DNA of 64,000 nt from Lentimicrobium sp. (GTDB lineage: Bacteria; Bacteroidota; Bacteroidia; Bacteroidales; Lentimicrobiaceae): assembly GCA_023957275.1 (NCBI GenBank), contig JAMLHF010000003.1, forward strand, positions 1 to 64,000, read 5' to 3'. Positions 10,749 to 19,256 of this stretch are shown piece by piece; within the stretch, counting starts at the first letter, position 1; each line of letters starts with the position of its first letter. A program made the position numbers and the translations under genes. Below the pieces are notes generated by a model. That model was not told the DNA's origin and did no database searches. It saw nothing but the letters and a program-made list of their open reading frames with translations.

Positions 10749-10909
10749 TTTTCTGATACATCCAAAAATGATATCCTGCACTCGCGGAGAGCAATGCGTT
10801 GATGTGCGCTTTTCCTTTCCAAACAGATCAAGTGGCGTTTACGGGCATTCATCTATTCAAAAAGATACACGAAGTGGACCACGATTTAATGAGTAATGGA
10901 TCCGCTTCA

Positions 10910-12277
10910 TCAATTCTTTACGTCCGTGAAAACTTGTGAGAGTTGTTTCAGGTCAATGCCATCGAAATTTCCGGAACTCATCATCAGCAGGTTGGTATGA
11001 TCCGTTTTCAGTGAAAACAGAAATCCGGCAAGTTCTTTGCTGTCGTTAAACACCTGAATATCATCTTTTTTAAATGCCTTACTTATATCATCAGGTGAGA
11101 GGTCTGGAAGTTGTTTGATTTGCAGGGCATGCCTGCTGTAATAAACGATGGCAATATCGGCGCGGTCCATACAGGAACCATATTCTTCAAGAAATCCGGA
11201 ACTTAAACTGCTGTATGTATGCAACTCCATGCACGCGATAAGTTTGCGTTCAGGAAATTGTTCCTTAACGGCCTGAATGGTTGCTTTCAGTTTAGAAGGG
11301 CTATGCGCAAAATCCTTGAACACAGCGCATGTATTGTTGTTGCCAATGCGTTCAAGTCGTTTCGAAGCGCCTGCAAATGTGCCGATTGCATTGTAAAAGA
11401 CGTTGCTTTCGACGCCCATGGCTTCGCAAACCAGCCTTGCCCCTTCGAGGTTAAGCATGTTGTGATGACCAAAAATTTTCAGTGGTATTTCATCATTACC
11501 GGTATTCAAAAACGTAATTCCTTCTTTGATTGAATATTCAGGAATATGATAGGGTATAGATTTAATACCCGCATCAACTCCGGAAGCGACAGCCGCAACT
11601 GTTTTATCTTCGGCACAATAGATAAGCTTTCCCCCGGGCATGATCTGGGTTGCGAAAATCCTGAATTGTTCCACATAATTGTCAAAAGTAGGAAAGACGT
11701 TTACGTGATCCCAGGCGATTCCGCTGATAAGCGCGATATCCGGCCTGTACAGGTGAAACTTGGGCCGCCGGTCGAGGGCTGAAGTAAGGTACTCGTCGCC
11801 TTCGAAAACCATAAACGGCGCATCTTCCGAAAGCCTGACCATGACATCAAATCCTTCGAGCTGCGCCCCTACCATGAAGTCAGTATCAATACCTGCATAT
11901 TTCAGCACATGCAGTATCATGGCTGTGATGGTCGTTTTTCCATGACTTCCGCCGATCACAACCCGGGTTTTATCCTTTGATTGTTCGTAAAGGTATTCAG
12001 GGTATGAGAATATCTTCAGTCCGAGCTCCCGGGCTTTCAACAACTCAGGATTGTCGGCCCTGGCATGCATACCCAGGATGATGGCATCTAATCCTGCATG
12101 AATCTTTTCAGGAAACCAGCCCGTAGCTTCAGGCAGCAATCCGGATGCTTTAAGCCTGCTGCGGGCCGGATCAAAAATTTCGTCATCACTTCCGGTTATC
12201 TGATATCCTTTTCTGTGAAGGGCAATTGCAAGATTATGCATTGCGGCGCCGCCGATGGCTATAAAGTGAACATTCAT
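10910..12277 (-). CDS. mpl: UDP-MurNAc:L-Ala-gamma-D-Glu-meso-DAP ligase (murein recycling)
   Basis: Mpl ligates recovered murein tripeptide onto UDP-N-acetylmuramate, feeding peptidoglycan recycling in the cytoplasm. Mur-ligase features are present: an N-terminal nucleotide fold (VHFIAIGGAAMHNLAIALH), the ATP loop GGSHGKTT, and the central block FEGDEYLTSALD with ISGIAWDHVNVFPTFDNY. MurC-type cell-division ligases share the fold, but the HFIAIGG start and GDEY block are Mpl-like. I chose the ATG at 12277 (455 aa) over one 21 bp upstream because homologues begin there and the upstream ATG overlaps the -7 box. A NamZ-type muramidase lies 3.6 kb away. Confidence 0.9.
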   Translation of the reverse strand: MNVHFIAIGGAAMHNLAIALHRKGYQITGSDDEIFDPARSRLKASGLLPEATGWFPEKIHAGLDAIILGMHARADNPELLKARELGLKIFSYPEYLYEQSKDKTRVVIGGSHGKTTITAMILHVLKYAGIDTDFMVGAQLEGFDVMVRLSEDAPFMVFEGDEYLTSALDRRPKFHLYRPDIALISGIAWDHVNVFPTFDNYVEQFRIFATQIMPGGKLIYCAEDKTVAAVASGVDAGIKSIPYHIPEYSIKEGITFLNTGNDEIPLKIFGHHNMLNLEGARLVCEAMGVESNVFYNAIGTFAGASKRLERIGNNNTCAVFKDFAHSPSKLKATIQAVKEQFPERKLIACMELHTYSSLSSGFLEEYGSCMDRADIAIVYYSRHALQIKQLPDLSPDDISKAFKKDDIQVFNDSKELAGFLFSLKTDHTNLLMMSSGNFDGIDLKQLSQVFTDVKN

Positions 12278-12295
12278 GATGCAGGGATTAACGGG

Positions 12296-12303
12296 CAAAA
12301 GTA
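12296..12303 (-). promoter_or_regulatory. Putative -7 box TACTTTTG for mpl
   Basis: The match to TAnnTTTG lies 18 nt before the chosen mpl start. No -33 element is clear. Confidence 0.4.
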
Positions 12304-12370
12304 ATCAAATATGCCGGGGATTGCAGCCGGAAGTTGCATTTTAAAAAATGACGGATAGTGCCAAATGTAT

Positions 12371-12378
12371 TATTTTTG
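12371..12378 (+). promoter_or_regulatory. Putative -7 box TATTTTTG for the hydrolase-cysH pair
   Basis: The match to TAnnTTTG lies 18 nt before the ATG at 12397 and only 9 nt before the alternative ATG at 12388, which favours 12397 as the start. Confidence 0.4.
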
Positions 12379-12396
12379 CCTTTATAAATGATTTCT

Positions 12397-13239
12397 ATGA
12401 AACTCACGCCGATAGAAGCGGATTACTGGATGATGGATGGCGGTGTGGCTTTCGGGGTTGTACCCAAGAGCCTATGGACAAAGGTTTATCCTGAAGACCG
12501 GGATAACCTGATCAGAATTACCACCCGTTGTCTGCTGATTCAGACTGGTTGCAGGAATATACTGATTGATACCGGAATGGGGGATAAACGCGGAGATAAG
12601 TATTACACATACAAATACCGTTTCGGTGAATCAGGGCTGGTTAAGCCCCTTGCAAAGGCAGGCCTCTCCCCTGCTGATATTACGGATATATTATTCACGC
12701 ATCTGCACGATGACCATGTTGGCGGTGCAACCTTTGTGAATGAGGGCGGAATGGTTGAGGAATTTTTTAAAAATGCACTTTACTGGTGTTCTGCCGCGCA
12801 TTGGTCATGGTCGGAAAATTCTAACAAGCGGGAATCTGCCGCGTACTTCCGCGATAATCTTGAACCGCTTGAAAAATCGGGCCGCCTCAGGCTGATCGAA
12901 GAGGAAGGGGAATGGATTGAAGGGATATGGCTGCGGATTTTCAATGGTCACACCCGCGGGCAACTGATTCCGGTAATTAACACCGGCAAAGCGAAACTTG
13001 TATTCACTGCAGATTTTATTCCGGCACTGGCCTATTTACCCATTCCATACGTGCCATCGGTTGACATTGAGCCCTTGTTAAGTATGACGGAAAAGGAAAG
13101 TTTCCTTGAAGAAGCGCTTAAGAACGATTACATCCTGTTTTTCGAGCATGATTATTTTCATGAAGCCTGCAGACTTACCTCAGGTAAAAAAGGCGTCGAA
13201 GCCGGCGAATTATTGAAGATTTCACATTTGAACAGTTAA
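12397..13239 (+). CDS. Metallo-beta-lactamase-fold hydrolase
   Basis: The 280-residue cytoplasmic protein carries the dinuclear metal motif HLHDDHVGG, a downstream NGHTRGQ histidine, the TADFIP aspartate and a late FEHD histidine, so the metal site appears complete. The family includes lactonases and other small-molecule hydrolases; the substrate cannot be read from the sequence. An ATG nine bases upstream is possible, but homologues of this type tend to begin MKL. It sits 12 bp before cysH and is very probably co-transcribed with it, yet no link to sulfur metabolism is visible in its own sequence. Confidence 0.85.
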   Translation: MKLTPIEADYWMMDGGVAFGVVPKSLWTKVYPEDRDNLIRITTRCLLIQTGCRNILIDTGMGDKRGDKYYTYKYRFGESGLVKPLAKAGLSPADITDILFTHLHDDHVGGATFVNEGGMVEEFFKNALYWCSAAHWSWSENSNKRESAAYFRDNLEPLEKSGRLRLIEEEGEWIEGIWLRIFNGHTRGQLIPVINTGKAKLVFTADFIPALAYLPIPYVPSVDIEPLLSMTEKESFLEEALKNDYILFFEHDYFHEACRLTSGKKGVEAGELLKISHLNS

Positions 13240-13251
13240 AAATACATTCAC

Positions 13252-13962
13252 ATGACATTAAAGGAGAAAGCCGCCGTAATTAACAGCGAATTGTCCGGGA
13301 AAACGGCTGAAGAGGTGCTGAACTGGTTTCTTTCAGGACATGCCGGAAAAACTGCATTTTCAACCAGCCTCGGAGCGGAGGATCAGGTGATTACACACAT
13401 GATATCAGCAACAGGGTTGCCCGCAAGTGTTTTTACCCTAGACACCGGCCGCTTGTTCCCTGAAACCTATGATCTGATCGACCTGACTTCAAAGAAATTC
13501 GGGATTAATATAGAGATTATGTTTCCGGATGCTACGGAAGTAGAAGACATGGTAAGATCGAAAGGCATTAATCTTTTTTATGACAGCATAGAAAACCGGA
13601 AGTTATGTTGTCAAATCCGGAAAATTCACCCCCTCAGGCGCGCTTTCCGTGGCCTGGATGCATGGATTTGCGGGCTAAGGAGAGAGCAATCGGTTACCAG
13701 AAAGGATATACAACTGGTGGAATGGGATGAAGCCAATGGGTTACTCAAAGTAAATCCATTGATTGACTGGACTGAAGAGATGGTTTGGGATTATATCAGA
13801 AAACACAATGTGCCCTATAATAAACTGCATGATCAGGGTTTTCCGAGTATCGGCTGTCAGCCATGCACCCGGGCTGTTATGCCGGGAGAAGATGTACGTG
13901 CAGGCAGGTGGTGGTGGGAAAACCCTGAAACCAGGGAATGTGGTCTGCACAAGCGGGACTGA
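13252..13962 (+). CDS. cysH: Adenylyl-sulfate reductase-type CysH
   Basis: CysH-family enzymes reduce activated sulfate to sulfite using thioredoxin. The 236-residue protein has the PP-loop-like start STSLGAEDQVI, the cysteine pair C119-C120 (KLCCQIRKIHPL), C202-x2-C205 (GCQPCTRAV), and the C-terminal catalytic Cys230 in ECGLHKRD. The CC plus CxxC set binds a [4Fe-4S] cluster and marks the APS-using type found in many bacteria, rather than the cluster-free PAPS type. No sulfate adenylyltransferase or sulfite reductase lies nearby, so the rest of the pathway must be elsewhere or absent. Confidence 0.93.
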   Translation: MTLKEKAAVINSELSGKTAEEVLNWFLSGHAGKTAFSTSLGAEDQVITHMISATGLPASVFTLDTGRLFPETYDLIDLTSKKFGINIEIMFPDATEVEDMVRSKGINLFYDSIENRKLCCQIRKIHPLRRAFRGLDAWICGLRREQSVTRKDIQLVEWDEANGLLKVNPLIDWTEEMVWDYIRKHNVPYNKLHDQGFPSIGCQPCTRAVMPGEDVRAGRWWWENPETRECGLHKRD

Positions 13963-14106
13963 TACCGGTGCAGGTATTCTCCGGAGTTCCCACATAGGAA
14001 GTATATCAGTCTTTTTACTTACCTAAGTGTAATTTGTACACGGTTAACGCGCATGTAATTAACAATTTAGTAACAATTGCGATACTTTCTTGAATTGAAA
14101 AATGTT

Positions 14107-14114
14107 TACTTTTG
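14107..14114 (+). promoter_or_regulatory. Putative -7 box TACTTTTG for the CBM48 gene
   Basis: The match to TAnnTTTG lies 50 nt before the ATG at 14165. No -33 element at standard spacing is seen. Confidence 0.4.
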
Positions 14115-14164
14115 CACCCGGATTTTATAATCCTCAAACCAATTGTAAAACCAAATCTTATCGA

Positions 14165-14473
14165 ATGAGTATCAAGAAACAATTTCTGAAGAGCAAACCT
14201 GTGTGTAAGGTCAGTTTTAAATTGCAGAAGGAACAGGTTCAACATGCCAACCGTGTAAATGTAGTCGGTGACTTCAATAACTGGAATAAAGATTCAGATC
14301 AGCTTAAACAGTTGAAGGATGGTTCTTTCAGCCATACTGTTGAGCTGGAAACGGGACGTGAGTATCAGTTCCGTTATTTGGCAGATGGTTCAAGCTGGTT
14401 TAATGATGATGAAGCTGACAGGTTTGTTTCAAGCGGACACGGCGATGCGCAGAATGGTGTTTTGTCGCTCTGA
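14165..14473 (+). CDS. Free-standing CBM48 / AMPK-type glycogen-binding protein
   Basis: This 102-residue protein is essentially one carbohydrate-binding module: VNVVGDFNNWN, then a GSFSHTVELETGREYQFRYL strand pair and SSWFNDDEAD. It is the same fold as the CBM48 in the branching enzyme of this window. No catalytic domain, signal peptide or anchor is present, so it is probably a cytoplasmic glycogen-binding adaptor; the partner is unknown. I use the ATG at 14165 because the preceding 21 codons run back over the -7 box at 14107-14114 and show no domain character. It has its own strong terminator. Confidence 0.85.
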   Translation: MSIKKQFLKSKPVCKVSFKLQKEQVQHANRVNVVGDFNNWNKDSDQLKQLKDGSFSHTVELETGREYQFRYLADGSSWFNDDEADRFVSSGHGDAQNGVLSL

Positions 14474-14492
14474 TAATACCTTTAGTAACTCT

Positions 14493-14530
14493 AAAAAGGC
14501 AGGAAACCTCAAATGGATCCTGCCTTTTTT
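14493..14530. terminator. Bidirectional terminator
   Basis: AAAAAGGCAGGA pairs with TCCTGCCTTTTT, giving an A-tract/T-tract hairpin. It serves both the CBM48 gene and the convergent permease gene. Confidence 0.88.
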
Positions 14531-14543
14531 GATTTTACGGATG

Positions 14544-15764
14544 TTATTCGAAACGCAACGCTTTGACAGGTACAATGTATCTGATAACCAGTGACGGAAT
14601 CAGCATTAAAAGCACACAAACTGCCAGGGTTGCCAGGTTGACCAGCAAAATTTCAGGCAGGCCGATTGTTACCGGAACACTTGATACAAAATAAGACTCT
14701 TCGGGAAGCGGAATAAAGTTGGTTTTATGCTGAATAAAAATCAGTCCGAGTGCGGCTGTATTGCCCCATAGCAGCCCATATCCCGCAATATAACCGGTTG
14801 CGTAAATAAAGATTTTTCTGATACTTCCGGTTTCGGCGCCCAGGGCTTTCAATAAACCAATATCCCTGGTATGTTCCAGAATCAGGATCAACAGGGTGGA
14901 AATCACGGTAATACCGGAAACCAGCGCCATCAATATCAGAATAATGAAGACATTTATATCCTGAATTTCAATCCAGTCAAAAATCTGCGGATAGAGTTGC
15001 TTTATGGTCTGGGTATTCAGCTTAAAGCTGACCGTATTGTATATCTGGTCCGAAATTTTTCCGATATCGGAGAAATGGTTAAGCCTGACTTCCACTCCGG
15101 AAACCATTGCGCTGTCCCATTGATTGAGCCGCTGAATGTGTCTGCTGTCTCCAAAAACGTACATTTCATCAAACTCTCCCAGTCCTGTGTCGTAAATACC
15201 GCTGATTCTGAATTTACGTCCTCTCGCCGCATTGTCAATGATGAAATACATACGCAGATCATCGCCAGGTGAAAAGCCGAGTAAGCGGGCGATTCCGGAA
15301 GAGATCAGCAGATCCTCTGAAGGTGTATCCCTGCTTAGGTCAGGCAGATGCCCTGAAACAAGCTTCTCGCTGAAAAAAGACCAGTTATAGGAAGTATCCA
15401 CGCCTTTGAGTACAACCCCGTGTATTTCCTCTTCTGTTTTGATAATGCCGGCTTTGAGGCAGAAAGGGTAAACGCCGGCTACCCCGGGAATATTTGAAAT
15501 TTCATCCACTGATACATCCTGAAGGTGAATGGGGGAAGGTTCGAATGAGTTATTTGAATCGAAAGCCGTTACCTGAATATGTGCTCCAAAGCCGGCTACC
15601 TTGTCCCTTACCTGCTTCTGAAATCCCTGCAGGATGGCAACAGATATCAACATCACGGCAAGTCCGAGCGAAATGCCTGCAATGGACACTCTGATGATCG
15701 GTCTTGAGAAAGAATCGCCCTTTTTCGACCTGATCCGCCGGCTTATAAAATATTCGAAATTCAA
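14544..15764 (-). CDS. LolC/LolE-family ABC transporter permease
   Basis: The 406-residue inner-membrane protein has the FtsX/LolCE layout: one N-terminal membrane helix (ISLGLAVMLISVAILQGFQ), a large periplasmic MacB-PCD-like domain, then three C-terminal helices beginning near VFIILILMALVSGITVIST. The N-terminal FEYFISRRI and the internal ALGAETGSIRKIFIY block are typical of lipoprotein-releasing permeases, which lift lipoproteins from the inner membrane for transfer to the outer membrane. The cognate ATPase (LolD) is not adjacent, so the exact substrate is inferred from family only. It diverges from the NamZ-type gene. Confidence 0.88.
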   Translation of the reverse strand: MNFEYFISRRIRSKKGDSFSRPIIRVSIAGISLGLAVMLISVAILQGFQKQVRDKVAGFGAHIQVTAFDSNNSFEPSPIHLQDVSVDEISNIPGVAGVYPFCLKAGIIKTEEEIHGVVLKGVDTSYNWSFFSEKLVSGHLPDLSRDTPSEDLLISSGIARLLGFSPGDDLRMYFIIDNAARGRKFRISGIYDTGLGEFDEMYVFGDSRHIQRLNQWDSAMVSGVEVRLNHFSDIGKISDQIYNTVSFKLNTQTIKQLYPQIFDWIEIQDINVFIILILMALVSGITVISTLLILILEHTRDIGLLKALGAETGSIRKIFIYATGYIAGYGLLWGNTAALGLIFIQHKTNFIPLPEESYFVSSVPVTIGLPEILLVNLATLAVCVLLMLIPSLVIRYIVPVKALRFE

Positions 15765-15781
15765 GACGTTGAAGTTTATGG

Positions 15782-15809
15782 CAAAGTTAAAGGTTTAGCA
15801 TTAACTTTG
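15782..15809. promoter_or_regulatory. Interleaved divergent -7 boxes forming an inverted repeat
   Basis: CAAAGTTA at 15782-15789 is TAACTTTG for the minus-strand permease gene. TAACTTTG at 15802-15809 serves the plus-strand muramidase gene. The two are perfect reverse complements separated by 12 bp. Confidence 0.5.
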
Positions 15810-15847
15810 TATGATGTTCACCATAGCTTTTGCTTAATCCTCATATC

Positions 15848-17056
15848 ATGCGAAAAGTATTTCCGGGCCTTCTGGCATTTCTGGTTTCATTTTCTGTATT
15901 CGGGCAACCTGATCTTACAAGACTTACCGAAAGAAGTTCCATAAATAATCCGGTAATACCCGGCGCCTTGCGTACTGAGGTTTATTTCCCCATGCTGAGT
16001 TCCATGAAAGTCGGTGTTGTTGCCAATCAAACATCGATGATAGGAAAAGTGCACCTTGTAGATACCCTGCTATCAGCCGGAATACAGGTTGTCAGGGTAT
16101 TTACCCCTGAGCACGGCTTCAGGGGCAATGCTGAAGCGGGCGCAGCAGTCGGTAATGATTGGGACAGCAGAAGCGGACTTCCTTTGATTTCACTTTACGG
16201 CGATCATAAAAAACCAGGGAAAACCGATCTGGAAGGAATAGATATCATAGTATTTGATCTGCAGGATGTAGGAGCGCGTTTTTACACCTACATTTCAACA
16301 ATGACCTATATAATGGAAGCCTGCGCCGAAAACAATATCCCGCTGATTATACTCGACCGGCCGAATCCGAATGGTTTTTATGTGGATGGACCCGTGCTTA
16401 AACCTGAATACAGCTCATTTGTGGGTCTTCATCCGGTTCCGGTTGTTCATGGCATGACCATGTCGGAATACGCCAGGATGGTAAACGGTGAAAAGTGGCT
16501 GAAAGACGGTATTGTGTGTCCTTTGCAATGGGTATCCTGTGAAGGATATACCCATAAATCCAGGTACCGGCTTCCGGTAAAGCCCTCTCCCAATCTTCCT
16601 GACATGGCCTCTGTCTATCTTTATCCCTCACTTTGCTTTTTCGAAGGTACGGTGGTCAGTGTCGGGCGGGGCACCAAATCTCCGTTTACCATCATTGGTC
16701 ATCCGGATTTCAAAGCCGGAAGCTACACTTTTAAACCGGTTCAGATAAGGGGAGTCAGTGAAAATCCCCCTCATAAGGGGATTGAATGCTATGGATACAA
16801 TCTCAGGAACCGGGCAAATGAAATATACGAAGCGGGCGGGCTCAGGCTCGGTTGGCTGATTGAGATGTACGGGGCACTCGGAAGTACACCGGCATTTTTT
16901 AACAATTTCTTTGATAAACTTGCCGGATCCGACGAGTTGCGGAGACAGATACAGGCCGGAACGGGCGAAGAGGAAATCAGGGAAAGCTGGGCCAGTGACC
17001 TGGAGAAGTTTAAAATAATCAGAAAAAAATATTTGCTTTATCCGGATTTTGAGTGA
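15848..17056 (+). CDS. namZ: NamZ-type exo-beta-N-acetylmuramidase (DUF1343, GH171)
   Basis: DUF1343 proteins include NamZ, which removes terminal N-acetylmuramic acid from murein fragments. The 402-residue protein has a signal peptide (MRKVFPGLLAFLVSFSVFGQ) and the family blocks VGVVANQTS, VFTPEHGFRG, IIVFDLQDVGARFYTY, LDRPNPN, PSPNLPDM and FFEGTVVSVGRGT. I start at the ATG at 15848 rather than a TTG six codons upstream because the signal peptide begins there. Secretion fits a periplasmic role in murein turnover, matching mpl upstream. The specific activity is inferred from the family. Confidence 0.88.
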   Translation: MRKVFPGLLAFLVSFSVFGQPDLTRLTERSSINNPVIPGALRTEVYFPMLSSMKVGVVANQTSMIGKVHLVDTLLSAGIQVVRVFTPEHGFRGNAEAGAAVGNDWDSRSGLPLISLYGDHKKPGKTDLEGIDIIVFDLQDVGARFYTYISTMTYIMEACAENNIPLIILDRPNPNGFYVDGPVLKPEYSSFVGLHPVPVVHGMTMSEYARMVNGEKWLKDGIVCPLQWVSCEGYTHKSRYRLPVKPSPNLPDMASVYLYPSLCFFEGTVVSVGRGTKSPFTIIGHPDFKAGSYTFKPVQIRGVSENPPHKGIECYGYNLRNRANEIYEAGGLRLGWLIEMYGALGSTPAFFNNFFDKLAGSDELRRQIQAGTGEEEIRESWASDLEKFKIIRKKYLLYPDFE

Positions 17057-17132
17057 TCTGTCGCCTTGCCATTAATTACATAGCCGGAATCCTGATCTGG
17101 CATATCAGAAATTCTTTGCACTGATTAATCAA

Positions 17133-17174
17133 AAAGACCTGACAACTTCCTTTTTCAGGGTTTGACAGGTCTTT
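17133..17174. terminator. Probable bidirectional terminator
   Basis: AAAGACCTG pairs with CAGGTCTTT across a 24-nt loop, with short A and T runs on either side. It lies between the convergent muramidase and aminotransferase genes. The large loop lowers confidence. Confidence 0.55.
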
Positions 17175-17226
17175 GAATGATGATTCACGCGTTTCGCGCA
17201 CTAAAAGTAATCCGAATTTTCCGCAA

Positions 17227-18423
17227 TTATTTTCTGCCGGGATAAACCTTCAGGGCTTCTTCAAGACACTTAACTGCGTTGGAAAGGTCTTCCTTTTTGA
17301 GTACATAGGCAATTCTGGCTTCATTTTTTCCTAAACCCGGGGTGGCATAAAAGCCCGTTGCTGGCGCCAACATAACCGTTTGCTTTTCATACTCAAATTC
17401 TTCGAGCAGCCATTGACAGAACTTATCGGCATCGTCTACCGGCAGGCTGATTACCGAGTAGAAAGCGCCTTTGGGCATCGGGGCAAAAACGCCGGGAATC
17501 TGATTAAGTTTTTCAATCACCAGGTTACGCCTCGAAATATATTCATCATACACTTCTTTGAAATATGCCGGCGGGGTATCGAGTGAGGCCTCCCCTATCA
17601 CCTGGCCGAGTGAAGGCGGGCTTAACCTGGCCTGTGCAAATTTGAGGGCTGTGGCAATGAGTTTTTTATTCTTCGATATCAGGGCGCCGATGCGTACTCC
17701 GCATTCACTGTATCGTTTCGAAACGGAATCCATCAACACGGCGTGTTCTTCCAATCCTTCAAGATTCATCACGGAAAAATGCTGATTTCCATCGTAGCAG
17801 AATTCACGATAGACTTCATCGGCAAAGAGATACAGGTCATGTTTCAGCACCAGGTCTCTCAGTTGATGCAATTCCTCTTTGCTATAAAGGTAGCCGGTAG
17901 GATTATTCGGATTGCAGACCATGATTGCCCGGGTACGGGAGGTAATGGATTTCTCGAACTCGCTGACCGGAGGCAGGGCAAAACCATTGTGAATATCTGA
18001 AGTGATAGGAACCACTTTAATGCCGGCCGCAAGTGCGAAAGCGTTATAGTTTGTATAAAAAGGCTCGGGAATAATCACTTCATCTCCCGGGTTCAGACAA
18101 ACCTTAAAAGCAAAGGAGATGGCTTCGGAACCTCCGGTTGTGATGATAATGTCATTGTGGTCAACGTTGATGCCAATGTTCTGGTAATAGCCTGATAACT
18201 TACGGCGATAACTCTCGTTACCGGCTGAATGGCTGTATTCAATGACTTTCTGATCGAAATTGCGAAGTGCTTCAAGCGCTACATCAGGTGTTTGAATATC
18301 GGGCTGGCCAATATTGAGGTGGTACACCTTTACGCCTCTTTTTTTTGCAGCCTCAGCAAAAGGAACCAGTTTACGGATTGGTGATGCGGGCATCTGGCAG
18401 CCGCGTTCTGAAATTTCAGGCAT
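17227..18423 (-). CDS. Class I/II PLP-dependent aminotransferase
   Basis: The 398-residue enzyme shows fold-type I features: LNIGQPDIQTPD, TTGGSEAISFAFK, the NPNNPTG loop, FADEVYREF, and the PLP lysine in DSVSKRYSECGVRIG. The conserved C-terminal Arg region reads RIAYVLKKED. It belongs to the broad aspartate/aromatic aminotransferase group (AspC/YbdL-like); the amino-acid substrate cannot be fixed from sequence. A complete -33/-7 promoter lies upstream and no partner gene is close, so it appears monocistronic. Confidence 0.9.
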   Translation of the reverse strand: MPEISERGCQMPASPIRKLVPFAEAAKKRGVKVYHLNIGQPDIQTPDVALEALRNFDQKVIEYSHSAGNESYRRKLSGYYQNIGINVDHNDIIITTGGSEAISFAFKVCLNPGDEVIIPEPFYTNYNAFALAAGIKVVPITSDIHNGFALPPVSEFEKSITSRTRAIMVCNPNNPTGYLYSKEELHQLRDLVLKHDLYLFADEVYREFCYDGNQHFSVMNLEGLEEHAVLMDSVSKRYSECGVRIGALISKNKKLIATALKFAQARLSPPSLGQVIGEASLDTPPAYFKEVYDEYISRRNLVIEKLNQIPGVFAPMPKGAFYSVISLPVDDADKFCQWLLEEFEYEKQTVMLAPATGFYATPGLGKNEARIAYVLKKEDLSNAVKCLEEALKVYPGRK

Positions 18424-18469
18424 GATTTTATCGTTTTAAATTACTTATGATCTGAATCAAAATCCGGAA

Positions 18470-18500
18470 CAAAGGTATAAGCAAAATTCAGAGTTCCAAA
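18470..18500 (-). promoter_or_regulatory. Promoter of the aminotransferase gene, TTTG-N19-TACCTTTG
   Basis: On the minus strand TTTG (18500-18497), a 19-bp spacer and TACCTTTG (18477-18470) match the Bacteroidota consensus. The implied leader is about 40 nt. Confidence 0.75.
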
Positions 18501-18545
18501 AAAACGCATGAGTATTATTTAAAGGCGATATCCGGATATTATAAA

Positions 18546-18572
18546 CAAAAATGGCCGGGTTTCCCGGCCATT
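18546..18572 (-). terminator. Terminator of the DUF1573 gene
   Basis: On the minus strand ATGGCCGGG-aaa-CCCGGCCAT is followed by TTTTG. Confidence 0.85.
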
Positions 18573-18593
18573 CAGCGATATTTTTGAGATCAT

Positions 18594-19064
18594 TTACTTG
18601 GCAACCGGTGCGGCACCCGAAGTCATTGCTTTTTCGGGAACTGCGCTTTCCTCGGTCTTTTTGACGATGCTACCTGAAATTCTCAGTACAACCGGTGAGT
18701 TTTTCGCATTTGAAAGCACAGTAACAGACTTGTTGATAGGCCCCATGCGATTGGTGTCATATTTTACCTTGATGGTCTCTTTTTTACCCGGGAGAATGGG
18801 TTCTCTCGGCCAACTGGGTACGGTGCAGCCACAGGATGACCTGACGCTTGAAAGAATCAGGGGCTCCTTGCCGGTATTGGTGAATTCAAATTCACAGTTT
18901 CCGTCCCCGCCAACGAATAATGTTCCGTAATCATGAACGGTTTTGTTGAAGGTAATTTCCGCAGCATTCGGATTAACTGCCGGAGTTTCCTGTTTTGCAT
19001 CCTGAGCATTCAATGTAAGGCAGGCTGCAAAAAAGACTGCCATAATTGTTATTGACCTTTTCAT
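18594..19064 (-). CDS. DUF1573 exported protein
   Basis: The 156-residue protein has a signal peptide (MKRSITIMAVFFAACLTLNA) and one DUF1573 (ASH-like beta-sandwich) domain: DYGTLFVGGDGNCEFEFTNTG, then SSCGCTVPSWPREPILPG with its invariant Cys-Gly-Cys, and YDTNRMGPINKSVTV. The family is abundant in Bacteroidota and its function is not established. A low-complexity Ala/Pro tail ends the protein. It has its own promoter and terminator and diverges from the lipoprotein gene at 19257. Confidence 0.9.
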   Translation of the reverse strand: MKRSITIMAVFFAACLTLNAQDAKQETPAVNPNAAEITFNKTVHDYGTLFVGGDGNCEFEFTNTGKEPLILSSVRSSCGCTVPSWPREPILPGKKETIKVKYDTNRMGPINKSVTVLSNAKNSPVVLRISGSIVKKTEESAVPEKAMTSGAAPVAK

Positions 19065-19112
19065 TGCTGAAATTTTAGTTTATGTTGAATGATGAAGTCC
19101 TGTTTCAAAGGA

Positions 19113-19144
19113 CAAAATTAGTTATAATAATTCAGGGTAGTCAA
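19113..19144 (-). promoter_or_regulatory. Promoter of the DUF1573 gene, TTG-N21-TAATTTTG
   Basis: On the minus strand TAATTTTG lies at 19120-19113 and TTG at 19144-19142, with a 21-bp spacer. Confidence 0.6.
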
Positions 19145-19256
19145 GAAAATTGAACTTTTTTTATTTATCAAAGATTATGCCAATGGAAAAGAGGGCGGTT
19201 TTTTCTTTCCCGGGCCGGAAAATTGTGTTTTCTTTACTGCGTTAATCTCTTATATC

